Made by a program: the position numbers and the translations under genes | Notes under the pieces: model-generated | Database searches by the model: none | What the model was told of the DNA's origin: nothing | What the model saw: the letters and a program-made list of their open reading frames with translations, nothing else | From: Bacillus massilioanorexius | GTDB taxonomy: Bacteria; Bacillota; Bacilli; Bacillales; DSM-1321 | DNA length: 64,000 bases | Direction of reading: 5' to 3' | Assembly (NCBI RefSeq): GCF_902374955.1 | Contig: NZ_CABKRX010000088.1 | Coordinates: 1-64,000 of the forward strand | Shown: piece after piece, positions 44,185 through 52,862 of the stretch | Layout of the letters: each line of letters starts with the position of its first letter | Numbering within the stretch: position 1 is the first letter of the stretch

Positions 44185-44691
44185 ATGAAGACTTTAAGAG
44201 TATTAATAATATGTAGCTCTCTACTATTATTAGCCGCTTGTGGCAATGATGACGACAAAGATAAAGTAACAAATCCACCAAATAATGCACCCGCTGAAAA
44301 TAATAATGGAACGGATGCAACCGATACAACAGATACGAATGATTCAACAGATCAATCCAATCAAAATCAAACAAATATCCCTTTTACCTCTTTCGATTTA
44401 GATGTTGATTATGCAAACTTTAAATCATTTGAAGTTGAATATGAAAACGAATCTGATGGTATGGAGGCAAAACTCGAAGATGAGTTAAATAATCGTAAAA
44501 TTAGAGGCGATGAAGCCTTTGCTGAAATGCAAAGTCGTTTTCAACAATTTAAGTTTGATCAAAACACATCGGTTGATGAAGTAATTGATGAAGTTTTAAA
44601 ATCCTTCAACTTAAAATCAGACTTTAAAAAGTTTGACCTAGAAATAAAATTTGCGGATGGTACAGAAAAAGAATACCAAAAGACACAATAA
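44185..44691 (+). CDS. YusW-like lipoprotein
   Basis: Exported lipid-anchored protein. The signal peptide ends in LLAAC with the lipobox cysteine near residue 19. A low-complexity linker rich in Asn, Asp and Thr spans about 20-65, and a ~95-residue domain (FDLDVDYANFKSFEVEYENE.., FKKFDLEIKFADGTEKEY) resembles the YusW domain of unknown function, here with its two-lobe repeat. AGGAG-like sites precede the ATG. It is monocistronic and is followed by the repeat at 44711. Its role is unknown. Confidence 0.8.
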   Translation: MKTLRVLIICSSLLLLAACGNDDDKDKVTNPPNNAPAENNNGTDATDTTDTNDSTDQSNQNQTNIPFTSFDLDVDYANFKSFEVEYENESDGMEAKLEDELNNRKIRGDEAFAEMQSRFQQFKFDQNTSVDEVIDEVLKSFNLKSDFKKFDLEIKFADGTEKEYQKTQ

Positions 44692-44710
44692 GATCTACCA
44701 ACATCACAAT

Positions 44711-44880
44711 GGCTGTTTTCGTATACTTCGTTCCTTTGAACAAGTGAATATTGGCTGAGTTTAATTCAGCTGCTAATAGGAGACTTTTTTCCCCACAAGG
44801 TAGGCAGTGAGCTCGGCATAAATTACTTTGTGGAGATCTCACATCTCCCACTGCTCATGGAAGAGTCTCGATTTGAAAAC
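44711..44880 (+). repeat. Dispersed intergenic repeat, copy 2 (long)
   Basis: Begins TGTTTTCGTATACTTCGTT, then GTGAATATTGGCTGA, and continues through a G/C-richer tail with CCCACTGCTCATGGAAG, like the tail of the copy at 61683. It fills most of the gap 44692-45155. Confidence 0.6.
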
Positions 44881-44910
44881 AACATTATTTTAGAAAACGA
44901 CCATAAAAAT

Positions 44911-44956
44911 AAAGAAAGCTGAATCATTATATAAACCATATGACTCGGCTTTCTTT
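44911..44956 (+). terminator. Hairpin terminator after the YusW-like gene and repeat
   Basis: AAAGAAAGCTGA.TCAT pairs with ATGA.TCGGCTTTCTTT (one G-U), followed by a T-tract on the plus strand. Confidence 0.7.
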
Positions 44957-45155
44957 TTTTATCATCACTTATTTTGGATCACTGTGTCGATGTGTAAAAC
45001 AAGAAATATAAATCATAAATCTCTGAGTCTCCTACGGAAGAAGTAAGCTATATAAAATCCTTTTTTAATTCAGAAGAAAATTGGTAGAACTAAAAACGGA
45101 TGATAGCCATATTCAACACAGATCATAATCAATAACCTCATAACATCATTACATA

Positions 45156-45908
45156 TCAAACAGCTGAATAGCCACCTTCAATAGGTAATTCTATTCCTGT
45201 GATAAAAGATGATTCATCAGAAGCTAAGAATAGGACACCATTCGCTATATCTCTTGGTTTACCTAATCGTGGCAATGGCGTATTCGCTTTAAACCAATTC
45301 ATCATATGTTCATTTGTAAACATATCTTTAGTCATTGGTGTTTCAATATACCCTGGATGTACGGAATTGCAGCGAATATTATGTTTTGCATAGTCAATGG
45401 CTACAGCTTTTGTTAATAAGCGCAATGCACCTTTTGATGCAGTGTATGGACTTGCACCACTTCCACCTGTTAAACCTGCAATAGAAGAAATATTAACGAT
45501 GCTTCCACTTTCATTTTCCATCATTATAGGTAAGACATATTTCATTCCGAGAAATGCACCTGTTAAATTAATATCCATTACTTTATTCCATTCTGCTACT
45601 GATGTTTCATGTAGTGATTTATTTATCGTAATACCTGCATTATTAACAAGGATATCTATTTTTCCAAATTGACTAACTGCTTCTTTTACGACTGATTTCC
45701 AATTTTCTTCAGAGGAAACATCATGATAGAAACCAATTGCATGGCCACCGTTTGCTTTTATTTCTTCAACTACATCTTGTACTTTTTCAGCTTGGACATC
45801 AGTAACAACAACCTTTGCTCCTTCTTGAGCAAATAAAATGGCTTCATCTTTTCCTTGTCCACCACCAGCACCAGTAATGATAGCTACTTTATTCTCTAAT
45901 CTTCCCAT
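45156..45908 (-). CDS. Short-chain dehydrogenase/reductase (SDR)
   Basis: Classical SDR of 250 residues. The cofactor loop reads GAGGGQGKDEA (variant of TGxxxGxG, about 12-22) with Asp in TDVQ suggesting NAD. NNAG (about 90), the catalytic Ser in NISSIAG (about 142) and YTASKGA with Tyr about 155 and Lys about 159 are present. It may act on a steroid-like, sugar or 3-oxoacyl substrate; context gives no clue because neighbours are unrelated. GGAG lies before the ATG. Confidence 0.9.
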   Translation of the reverse strand: MGRLENKVAIITGAGGGQGKDEAILFAQEGAKVVVTDVQAEKVQDVVEEIKANGGHAIGFYHDVSSEENWKSVVKEAVSQFGKIDILVNNAGITINKSLHETSVAEWNKVMDINLTGAFLGMKYVLPIMMENESGSIVNISSIAGLTGGSGASPYTASKGALRLLTKAVAIDYAKHNIRCNSVHPGYIETPMTKDMFTNEHMMNWFKANTPLPRLGKPRDIANGVLFLASDESSFITGIELPIEGGYSAV

Positions 45909-46110
45909 TAATATTCAGCTCCTTATCGAATAATATTGCTATACGATATTGATATACCACAATATCATTTTCTCAAACGTATAATTTAGGTTCTGAAAGA
46001 TCTTTACTTTTCTTTTTAAGACCATAGAAGAATCATTATGCTTTTTTAACAATTTAGACATAACTTCCAATGAAAACATGCAAGATAATATTAGATTGCT
46101 CGACAATATG

Positions 46111-46125
46111 GTAATATTATTATGT
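46111..46125. promoter_or_regulatory. Possible PerR-type box before dps
   Basis: GTAATATTATTATGT matches about 10 of 14 positions of TTATAAT-N-ATTATAA, 40 bases before the dps start. The match is partial in an A/T-rich region, so this is tentative. Confidence 0.3.
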
Positions 46126-46164
46126 TACATAATTCACAACTATCAAATTATAGGAGGAGTTTAT

Positions 46165-46599
46165 ATGAGCAAATTACACCCATTAATGAATCAACAACTA
46201 ACAAACTGGACAGTTTTGTACACAAAACTACACAATTATCATTGGTATGTTAAAGGAGCGAACTTCTTTACCTTACATGTTAAATTTGAAGAATTCTATA
46301 CAGAAACAGCTACATACATTGATGAAATCGCAGAACGTTTACTTACAATTGGTGGACAACCTGTAGCAACATTAAAAGAAACTTTAGAAGTTGCTACTAT
46401 CAAAGAAGCTAATGGTGGCGAAAGTGCTGATGATATGGTAAAAATCATTCTTCAAGACTTCACTACTTTAACTAAAGATATTGAACAATTATTGGAAGTA
46501 GCAGAAGAAGCAAAAGATGAAGAAACAGCAGATCTTTTCTTAGGCATTAAAGCAACTCTAGAAAAACATATCTGGATGCTCCAAGCATACTTAGGATAA
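46165..46599 (+). CDS. dps: Dps-family ferritin-like DNA-binding/iron-storage protein
   Basis: 144-residue mini-ferritin that forms a dodecamer, oxidises and stores iron with peroxide and protects DNA. The intersubunit ferroxidase residues are visible as His in LHNYHWYVKG (about 31) and Asp/Glu in TYIDEIAERLLTIGG (about 55-62). AGGAGGAG lies 6 bases before this ATG; an in-frame ATG at 46078 lacks a ribosome site and would add 29 unrelated residues. A strong terminator follows. Control by PerR would be usual for MrgA/Dps. Confidence 0.92.
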   Translation: MSKLHPLMNQQLTNWTVLYTKLHNYHWYVKGANFFTLHVKFEEFYTETATYIDEIAERLLTIGGQPVATLKETLEVATIKEANGGESADDMVKIILQDFTTLTKDIEQLLEVAEEAKDEETADLFLGIKATLEKHIWMLQAYLG

Positions 46600-46606
46600 A
46601 TAGAAA

Positions 46607-46643
46607 AAAAGAGTCCATTCAAATTTTTTGAATGGACTCTTTT
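46607..46643 (+). terminator. Terminator after dps
   Basis: AAAAGAGTCCATTCAAA pairs perfectly with TTTGAATGGACTCTTTT over 17 bases with a 3-base loop and a T-tract. Confidence 0.85.
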
Positions 46644-46652
46644 TTCTATTTG

Positions 46653-46760
46653 TTGTTTTAGCAAACTTTGATGACACATGAACAATATAGATATAGGTTG
46701 AATTTTGCTTCAGAATGCTCGTTTACTGCGAGACAGACAGACGCTTTCATCCAGGTTTTT
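46653..46760 (+). repeat. Dispersed intergenic repeat, copy 3
   Basis: Degenerate copy: TTTTAGCAAACTTTGATGACACATGAA, then ATATAGGTTGAATTTTGCTTC and a GCTCGTTTACTGCGAGACAGACAG tail. It occupies the gap 46600-46900 with the dps terminator. Confidence 0.5.
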
Positions 46761-46900
46761 TAATCAAACTTTTGAAAACATCCTTCGTTTTTTAATCATC
46801 ATTTTATGTTAACCCTTCACTCTAGCTCCTTAACCCATCTAGTTTATAAACCAACATAATTTTGATACTCATTGGTACTACCAAGAAAGTAGTGCTTTAC

Positions 46901-47620
46901 TTATTTATCTTCTACAACAATATAGGCTGCCTTCACAGGTCCATGAACACCTACAACAAGAATCATCTCAATATCAGCAGAATAACTAGGACCCGATACA
47001 AAATTTATACTTGATGGAACTAACTCTCCTCTTTGTACTGAGTCACGGAGGTATTTAGCGGCCTGCGTTATTCTTGGAACTATCGTACTCTTAGGAATAA
47101 TGGCAATATACGTTTTCGGTAATAAACTGACAGCTCTTCCCTTTTCTTTACTACTCAACAATAATACTGTTGCTGACTCAGCTAAAGTTAATTCACTAAA
47201 AGTTATCCCAACATTAGATTTTTCAGCTAATGCCATATTATCTACATCCCCATCAGGATTCCACTCATGAAGAGGATGACCTTCATTTGGCAGCTCCTTT
47301 TTTAACAAATCCGCAATACCAAATTCTTCAAAGCGCTCGTCTTTAGTAATAGTGATGGGACCTCCACCAAAGTAATCAATCGCTGCCTTTAATGTATGAA
47401 CTAAATTTTCTGAATTCGTTTGATAATAATCAGTATGAATTTTCGTGCAATGTTCCTTCATGATTTCTAACAATTCATCAGTCGTTTTATCTTTCAACAC
47501 TTCATGCTGAGGCTGAAATTTATATGATGGACGCTCCACTCCTGACAATCTTGGTTTTCTACCAAGATTACTAGCAATGTTATTTAGAAATTTTTCACGG
47601 TTTTGAATGGTACCTGCCAT
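46901..47620 (-). CDS. lutC: Lactate utilisation protein C
   Basis: LUD-domain protein (239 residues) required with LutA and LutB for L-lactate oxidation to pyruvate. Conserved blocks include GITFSELTLAESATVLLLSSKEKGRAVSLLP and the C-terminal SADIEMILVVGVHGP. It has no cysteine cluster motif. The start codon shares one base with the lutB stop (TAATG). It is the last gene of lutABC; no clear terminator was found, only the repeat at 46653. Confidence 0.93.
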   Translation of the reverse strand: MAGTIQNREKFLNNIASNLGRKPRLSGVERPSYKFQPQHEVLKDKTTDELLEIMKEHCTKIHTDYYQTNSENLVHTLKAAIDYFGGGPITITKDERFEEFGIADLLKKELPNEGHPLHEWNPDGDVDNMALAEKSNVGITFSELTLAESATVLLLSSKEKGRAVSLLPKTYIAIIPKSTIVPRITQAAKYLRDSVQRGELVPSSINFVSGPSYSADIEMILVVGVHGPVKAAYIVVEDK

Positions 47621-49047
47621 TATGATTGACCACCTTTCTCACGATTCGCAAACCAATCACGGAATCTTTCTTTATTTGGAGCAGGAAAATCACGAATTTC
47701 TGTCCAGGCTTTCAGTGGCCCAGGTCCATTGGATATTTTATCATTGTCTGTAAATGGACTCATCGCAGATGGAGCAATTTTGGAACCAATCTTATAAAGC
47801 ATTGGAGATGCTGCACCTAACCCGAAAGCCTTCATAGCTAATTTCTCAGAAATAGGCGCTTTACCTTCCCTCTCCACGATATTTTGACGATGCTTATGTA
47901 ACAATTCATGTAATGGTATTTTAACAGGACAAGCATCTGTACAGGCTGCACATAAAGTAGATGCGTAAGGTAATTCCTTATATTCATCATATCCTCCAAG
48001 TAAAGGAGTGAGAACGGCACCAATTGGTCCAGAATAGATAGATCCATAAGAATGGCCACCTATATGACGATATACTGGACATACATTGACGCATGCTGCA
48101 CAACGAATACATTGCAGAACCGATTGGAATTCAGTACCTAAAATTTTCGAACGTCCGTTATCAACAATAACTAAATGAAATTCTTCAGGACCATCTACTT
48201 CACCAGGCTTTCTAGGACCGGTAGTAATAGATACGTAACTTGATAATTTTTGACCGACAGCACTTCTTGTTAACATTCCAACCAATACTTCAAACTCTTC
48301 AAATGTAGGGACGATTCGTTCCATTCCCATTACAGTGATTTGTGTTTTCGGTATAGTTGTAGCTAATCTACCATTCCCCTCATTCGTTACTAGACTTACT
48401 GATCCAGTTTCTGCGATAGCAAAATTACATCCAGTAACTCCAATATCAGCCGTCAAAAAATCAGGTCTTAGCACTTCACGCACATGATTAGTCAGCTCAC
48501 TTGCATCCGATGATTTTGTATAACCGATTTTTTCAGCAAATACTTCTCTTACCTGCTCTTTATTTTTATGTAAAGAAGGTGCGACGATATGTGAAGGTCG
48601 ATCATGATCATCAATTTGTAAGATATACTCACCTAAATCCGTTTCTACCACATCACAGCCTATTTCCTCTAAAACATCATTTAAATTAATTTCTTCCGTA
48701 ACCATCGATTTTGATTTAACAATCTTTTTGGCGTTTTTCTTAATTGCTACTTCTTTAATATATTGGCTCGCTTCTTCAGCAGTTTCTGCAAAGAATACAT
48801 GACCACCTAAATTTGAAACATTTTCAGTTAATTGATATAAATAGAAATCCAAATTTTCAAGAACATGCTGTCTTATTTCTTCACCATGATTACGCCAATC
48901 TTCCCAATTGCCTAATTCATCAACGGCTGTATTTCTCGAACTATGTAATCGTTGTTGCGCACTTGAAACTGCCTGTCTCATAAACGTATTAGACAATCCT
49001 TTTTCAATTCGATCTCCAAAATTGTCCGTACCGATTCTCATTGCCAC
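47620..49047 (-). CDS. lutB: Lactate utilisation iron-sulfur protein B
   Basis: 475-residue protein with an N-terminal LUD domain (GCNFAIAETGSVSLVTNEGNGRL) and a ferredoxin-like part with CIRCAACVNVCPVYRHIGGHSYGSIYSGPIGAVLTP and CAACTDACPVKIPLHELL (about 305-375) for two [4Fe-4S] clusters. It is the central component of the LutABC L-lactate oxidation complex. It follows lutA by about 45 bases and is contiguous with lutC. Confidence 0.95.
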   Translation of the reverse strand: MAMRIGTDNFGDRIEKGLSNTFMRQAVSSAQQRLHSSRNTAVDELGNWEDWRNHGEEIRQHVLENLDFYLYQLTENVSNLGGHVFFAETAEEASQYIKEVAIKKNAKKIVKSKSMVTEEINLNDVLEEIGCDVVETDLGEYILQIDDHDRPSHIVAPSLHKNKEQVREVFAEKIGYTKSSDASELTNHVREVLRPDFLTADIGVTGCNFAIAETGSVSLVTNEGNGRLATTIPKTQITVMGMERIVPTFEEFEVLVGMLTRSAVGQKLSSYVSITTGPRKPGEVDGPEEFHLVIVDNGRSKILGTEFQSVLQCIRCAACVNVCPVYRHIGGHSYGSIYSGPIGAVLTPLLGGYDEYKELPYASTLCAACTDACPVKIPLHELLHKHRQNIVEREGKAPISEKLAMKAFGLGAASPMLYKIGSKIAPSAMSPFTDNDKISNGPGPLKAWTEIRDFPAPNKERFRDWFANREKGGQS

Positions 49048-49090
49048 TTTGCTTCAACTCCTATCCATATTCTTTCTTTTTCTATACTAT

Positions 49091-49807
49091 TCATCGACTA
49101 TTAAGCACTTCGGCAATATGTAGAACTTTTATTGGTTTTCCTTTACGTTCAATTCTTCCACCAATATTCATTAAGCATCCTGGATCAGCACCAATGATAT
49201 ATTCTGATTCCGTTTCTTCTATGCATTGAACCTTTTCATCTACCATTTGTTCAGAAATTTGACCCATTTTCACTGAGAATGTGCCACCAAAACCACAACA
49301 GTTTTGTTTATTTGGTAATGAAGTATATTCCAAGCCTTTCACATTATTTAATAACGTGATTGGTGCATCTTTAACACCCAATAATCTCGTCATATGGCAG
49401 GATGTATGATATGTAACTTTGCCTTCAAAACGTGCTCCTACATCTTCTATTTTTAATACATCTACAATAAACTGCGTTAACTCATATGTTTTATTAGCCA
49501 GTTCTTCTGCTTTACTCTTCCATTTGACATCATCCTGAAAAATATGAGGATACTCTTTAAACATCGTAGCGCATGAGCCTGAGGGAGAGACGACATATTC
49601 AGCATGTTCGAATGCCTGTATCATTTTTTTCATAGCTTCTTTAGATTCTTTTACATAACCACTATTATAAGCCGGTTGTCCACAACAAATTTGAGCTGCC
49701 GGAAAGTCTACTTCACAGCCTAATCGTTCCAATAGCTCTACAGTTGCCTTTCCAGCATTAGCATTGAACATGTCTACTAAACAAGTGGCAAATAGACTAA
49801 CTTTCAT
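49091..49807 (-). CDS. lutA: Lactate utilisation iron-sulfur protein A
   Basis: 238-residue CCG-domain protein. Two cysteine-rich repeats are visible: CCGQPAYNSGY near residue 41 and NCCGFGGTFS near 170, as in GlcF and HdrB. It begins the lutABC operon; the LutR palindrome lies 23 bases upstream of the ATG. It works with LutB and LutC to oxidise L-lactate. Confidence 0.94.
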   Translation of the reverse strand: MKVSLFATCLVDMFNANAGKATVELLERLGCEVDFPAAQICCGQPAYNSGYVKESKEAMKKMIQAFEHAEYVVSPSGSCATMFKEYPHIFQDDVKWKSKAEELANKTYELTQFIVDVLKIEDVGARFEGKVTYHTSCHMTRLLGVKDAPITLLNNVKGLEYTSLPNKQNCCGFGGTFSVKMGQISEQMVDEKVQCIEETESEYIIGADPGCLMNIGGRIERKGKPIKVLHIAEVLNSR

Positions 49808-49829
49808 TTTTTTATCCCCCTATATGATT

Positions 49830-49860
49830 TTAGGTAAGGTCATCTGATGACCTTACCTAA
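49830..49860. promoter_or_regulatory. LutR operator palindrome before lutA
   Basis: A 31-base perfect palindrome with one central base. Its centre, TCATCTGATGA, equals the TCATC-N1-GATGA pattern described for LutR of B. subtilis. The outer arms TTAGGTAAGG/CCTTACCTAA extend it and could also act as the lutR terminator. It lies between the lutR stop and lutA. Confidence 0.7.
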
Positions 49861-49946
49861 TTATAAGCTATATTACATGTTAAATTAACTATTTTTTTGA
49901 ATAAATCTAAATTATCTAAAAATACTACATACATACAGCGTTTTGA

Positions 49947-50672
49947 TCATTTTTTATTTTCATTATATAAGGCTAGGTTTTTCTCAACGACAGTAATATG
50001 ATTCCACATTGTTAATTCTGCTAATTTGTCATTCTTTTGGACAATAGCATCTAAGATCGCTAAATGGTCTTGATAGATTTGTTCTACCTTTCTTTCTTGC
50101 GAATACAGCCAAATTTTCCTTGTTTCTTTCATATTGACTTCCATCATTGCCGACACATTCTCCATAAGCTTATAAAGCATTGGATTACGAGTCGCTCTAG
50201 CAATCCCTAAATGGAATAAAATATCTAACCTCTCTTGCTCCTCTTCCTTCTCAAAAACCTCTTTCATTTCATTTAATATAGATTGTAAGTATTCTATATC
50301 TACTTCACTTCTATTACGGGCAGCTACTCCGACTACTCCAATTTCAATAATCTTACGAACCTCAAGCAAATGAATGACATCATTATGATTCATTAAAATA
50401 GCAGGCGAGATAGAAAAATCCAAATCGTCAACATCAAATTGTTTAATATAAGTTCCTTCCCCCTGCCTCATTTCTACTAAGCCCATCGCTCTTAAGGCAC
50501 TTAAGGCTTCTCTAATAGCGGACCTGCCAACTTGAAAATTCTCTGCAAGCTGTTGTACAGAGTCTAACTTATCTCCAGGTTTCAATTCCCCACTTTTTAT
50601 CATATTATGAAGTGCTTCAGATACTTCTTCATACAATTTTCTTTTTTTTATTTTTTTATACTCAATCCCCAT
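49947..50672 (-). CDS. lutR: GntR-family (FadR subgroup) lactate-responsive regulator LutR
   Basis: 241 residues with an N-terminal winged helix (LAENFQVGRSAIREALSALRAMGLVEMRQGEGTYIK, about 38-75) and a C-terminal FCD effector domain (about 105-230). In B. subtilis LutR represses lutABC, and lactate relieves repression. Here it is immediately upstream of lutABC with the operator between. AGGAG lies 9 bases before the ATG. Confidence 0.9.
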   Translation of the reverse strand: MGIEYKKIKKRKLYEEVSEALHNMIKSGELKPGDKLDSVQQLAENFQVGRSAIREALSALRAMGLVEMRQGEGTYIKQFDVDDLDFSISPAILMNHNDVIHLLEVRKIIEIGVVGVAARNRSEVDIEYLQSILNEMKEVFEKEEEQERLDILFHLGIARATRNPMLYKLMENVSAMMEVNMKETRKIWLYSQERKVEQIYQDHLAILDAIVQKNDKLAELTMWNHITVVEKNLALYNENKK

Positions 50673-50822
50673 TGCACTTCACTCCTAGTTTAATATCTAT
50701 AATATCTAGATGTAAATCTCAATATCTTTAATTTATAGGAAATTTGTATATTTTGTAAAGTTTCACATTTATAAGAAATAGAAGCGGAATTTAGATTGTA
50801 TTTTTTCTCTGGTAAAAATGAC

Positions 50823-50858
50823 AAAAGGTATGGAGAGGATTTCCTTTCCATACCTTTT
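50823..50858 (-). terminator. Terminator after hmp
   Basis: AAAAGGTATGGA pairs perfectly with TCCATACCTTTT around a 12-base loop, followed on the minus strand by TGTCATTTTT. Confidence 0.75.
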
Positions 50859-50904
50859 ATCAATAATCAGTTGCTTTCAAAAATTTTTAGGAAGCATTTT
50901 TATC

Positions 50905-52110
50905 TTATTGTTCTATATTCATTGCAGGTCCAAAGAATTCATAATGAATTTGCTCACTTGCAATTCCAAGTTGAGTTAGTTCATTTACCATTGATTTCAT
51001 AAATGGTACTGGACCACACACATAGAAAACGCCTTCTTGATTTAATTCATTCACATCTTGTAATTGAATTCTACCCATTTTGTAAGAGAATGTAGGTGTA
51101 TTCTCTGTATCTACCTCATCAAAGAAATAAGATGTTTCTAGATTCGCTAAAGTCTTTTTCATTTCCATTAATTCATTTGCAAACGGTTGTAGAGAAGGAT
51201 TCTTCATTGCGTGAAGGACCGATACCTTTCTCTCTGGATTTGAGCTTGCAGTTGCTTGAAGCATGCTCATGAATGGTGTGATTCCAACACCTCCAGCAAT
51301 AAAATAGACTGGTTTTGAATCATTCACATCGATCGTAAAGTCACCAGCAGGTGCCGTTACTTCAATTGTATCCCCTTCATTTAGGTGATCATGCAAGTAA
51401 TTTGATACTTTTCCATCAGGTAAACCTTCTAGCCGTTCTCTTTTTACTGAAATTCGGAAATATTCATCTCCTGGCTTACTTGTTAAACTATATTGTCTAT
51501 TGAGTAGGTACTCTTCACCAGGTATGTTCACACGAACTGTAATGTATTGTCCTGGAGCAAAATTCGGCGTTTTCGTTCCATCAGCTGCTTTTAAATAAAA
51601 TGATGTAATATTATCACTTTCTTTTACTTTTTTAACTACATTAAAAGTTTTATATTCTGCCCAACCTGCCTCACTTCCAGCTTGGTCGTACATTTCTTGT
51701 TCAACAGAGATAAATACATCTGCAATAACACCGTATGCTTCACCCCAAGCATCGATAATTTCATCAGTAGCAGCATCACCTAAAACTTCCTTGATGGCCT
51801 TTAATAAATGTTCCCCAACAATCGGGTAATGCTCCGGTTTAACTACTAGACTTCTATGTTTATGTGCAATTTGTTTAACAGCTGGAAGTAGTACCTCCAA
51901 TTGATCGATGTACTGCGCTGCTGCATAAACTGTATTTGCTAATGCTGTTTGCTGTCTACCTTTTTGTTGGTTCGCTTGATTAAAAATGTTAAGTAATTGT
52001 GGATGTGTTTCAAACATGTTTTTATAAAACGCTTTAGTAATTTCATTTCCGTGTACTTCTAGTACTGGTACTGTTGATTTCACGATATCAATTGTTTTTT
52101 GTGATAGCAT
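50905..52110 (-). CDS. hmp: Flavohaemoprotein, nitric oxide dioxygenase
   Basis: Detoxifies nitric oxide to nitrate using O2 and NAD(P)H. The globin domain (1-140) has Tyr29, Gln53 and proximal His85; the FAD domain (about 150-255) has RQYSLTS; the NAD domain (about 265-400) has GGVGITPFMSML and CGPVPFMKSM. At 401 residues it is full length. It is divergent from nsrR with two NsrR-type boxes between them, so induction by NO is expected. Confidence 0.96.
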   Translation of the reverse strand: MLSQKTIDIVKSTVPVLEVHGNEITKAFYKNMFETHPQLLNIFNQANQQKGRQQTALANTVYAAAQYIDQLEVLLPAVKQIAHKHRSLVVKPEHYPIVGEHLLKAIKEVLGDAATDEIIDAWGEAYGVIADVFISVEQEMYDQAGSEAGWAEYKTFNVVKKVKESDNITSFYLKAADGTKTPNFAPGQYITVRVNIPGEEYLLNRQYSLTSKPGDEYFRISVKRERLEGLPDGKVSNYLHDHLNEGDTIEVTAPAGDFTIDVNDSKPVYFIAGGVGITPFMSMLQATASSNPERKVSVLHAMKNPSLQPFANELMEMKKTLANLETSYFFDEVDTENTPTFSYKMGRIQLQDVNELNQEGVFYVCGPVPFMKSMVNELTQLGIASEQIHYEFFGPAMNIEQ

Positions 52111-52130
52111 AACTTCTCCTCTTCCCTAAA

Positions 52131-52151
52131 CAAGTATTCTAAATACATCTT
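52131..52151. promoter_or_regulatory. NsrR box 1 (hmp side)
   Basis: Minus strand AAGATGTATTTAGAATACTTG, close to the B. subtilis NsrR operator AAGATGTATTTTAAATAT; located 21 to 41 bases before the hmp ATG. Confidence 0.65.
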
Positions 52152-52179
52152 TATTATAAGAAACCATATTTCTAAAAGC

Positions 52180-52198
52180 AATATTTAAAATACATCTT
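52180..52198. promoter_or_regulatory. NsrR box 2
   Basis: Minus strand AAGATGTATTTTAAATATT matches the known NsrR operator core exactly. It lies between hmp and nsrR and could control both. Confidence 0.7.
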
Positions 52199-52279
52199 TA
52201 TTATCAAATGTGTCCAATTTTCGAATCGTATGTTACTATTAAAATAAATAATTGCTTTTTTTAGTGAGGAATATTTGAC

Positions 52280-52711
52280 ATGAAATTAACAAGTTATACT
52301 GACTACTCTATAAGAGTATTACTGTATTTAAATATCCATAATAACGAATTAAGTACCATCCAAGATATTGCTGATGCCTATCATATATCTAAAAATCATC
52401 TGATGAAAATCATTTATAATCTTGGTAAGCTAGGCTATATCGAAACAATTAGAGGTCGAAATGGTGGTATTCGATTAGCAATGAAACCAGAAGATATTAA
52501 TATCGGAAAACTAGTAAGAGAAACCGAGGAGGACTTCAATATTGTAGAATGTTTCTCTAGCGATCATAGTGGATGCCCGATTACGTCCATTTGCACTCTT
52601 AAAGGTGTATTAAATCAAGCATTGTTTGCCTTTTTAAAAGTATTAGATGAATATACTCTTGACGATATTTCAAAGAACAAGCTTCAGCTACATCAACTAT
52701 TTCATAAATAA
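52280..52711 (+). CDS. nsrR: Rrf2-family nitric-oxide-sensing repressor NsrR
   Basis: 143 residues: a winged helix (IQDIADAYHISKNHLMKIIYNLGKLGYIETIRGRNGGIRLA, about 25-65) and three cysteines (about 92, 100, 106) in VECFSSDHSGCPITSICTL that bind a [4Fe-4S] cluster destroyed by NO. The divergent hmp gene and the two boxes upstream support the call over other Rrf2 members. It ends at a strong terminator. Confidence 0.92.
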   Translation: MKLTSYTDYSIRVLLYLNIHNNELSTIQDIADAYHISKNHLMKIIYNLGKLGYIETIRGRNGGIRLAMKPEDINIGKLVRETEEDFNIVECFSSDHSGCPITSICTLKGVLNQALFAFLKVLDEYTLDDISKNKLQLHQLFHK

Positions 52712-52714
52712 ACA

Positions 52715-52763
52715 AAGGTGATGCCCCAAAGTGATTTTCCATCATATTTTGGGGCATCACCTT
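52715..52763 (+). terminator. Terminator after nsrR
   Basis: AAGGTGATGCCCCAAA pairs perfectly with TTTGGGGCATCACCTT around a 16-base loop. Confidence 0.8.
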
Positions 52764-52817
52764 CACTTTATGTTGAATTATTTTTTATACTAGCTTCAAC
52801 TGAATGTGCAAATAAAT

Positions 52818-52855
52818 AAAGAAGCGATCTTACCTAAACATAAGATCGCTTCTTT
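52818..52855 (-). terminator. Terminator after the branched-chain aminotransferase gene
   Basis: AAAGAAGCGATCTTA pairs perfectly with TAAGATCGCTTCTTT around an 8-base loop, right after the stop at 52863. Confidence 0.85.
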
Positions 52856-52862
52856 TTATTCA

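Noticed and set aside
43878..44185. GTGACA and TATAAT before the YusW-like gene as a SigA promoter
   Set aside because: The spacing is 11 bases, too short for a normal -35/-10 pair.
46078..46164. Upstream 29-codon extension of dps
   Set aside because: No ribosome site at 46078, while AGGAGG precedes 46165, which gives the family N-terminus.
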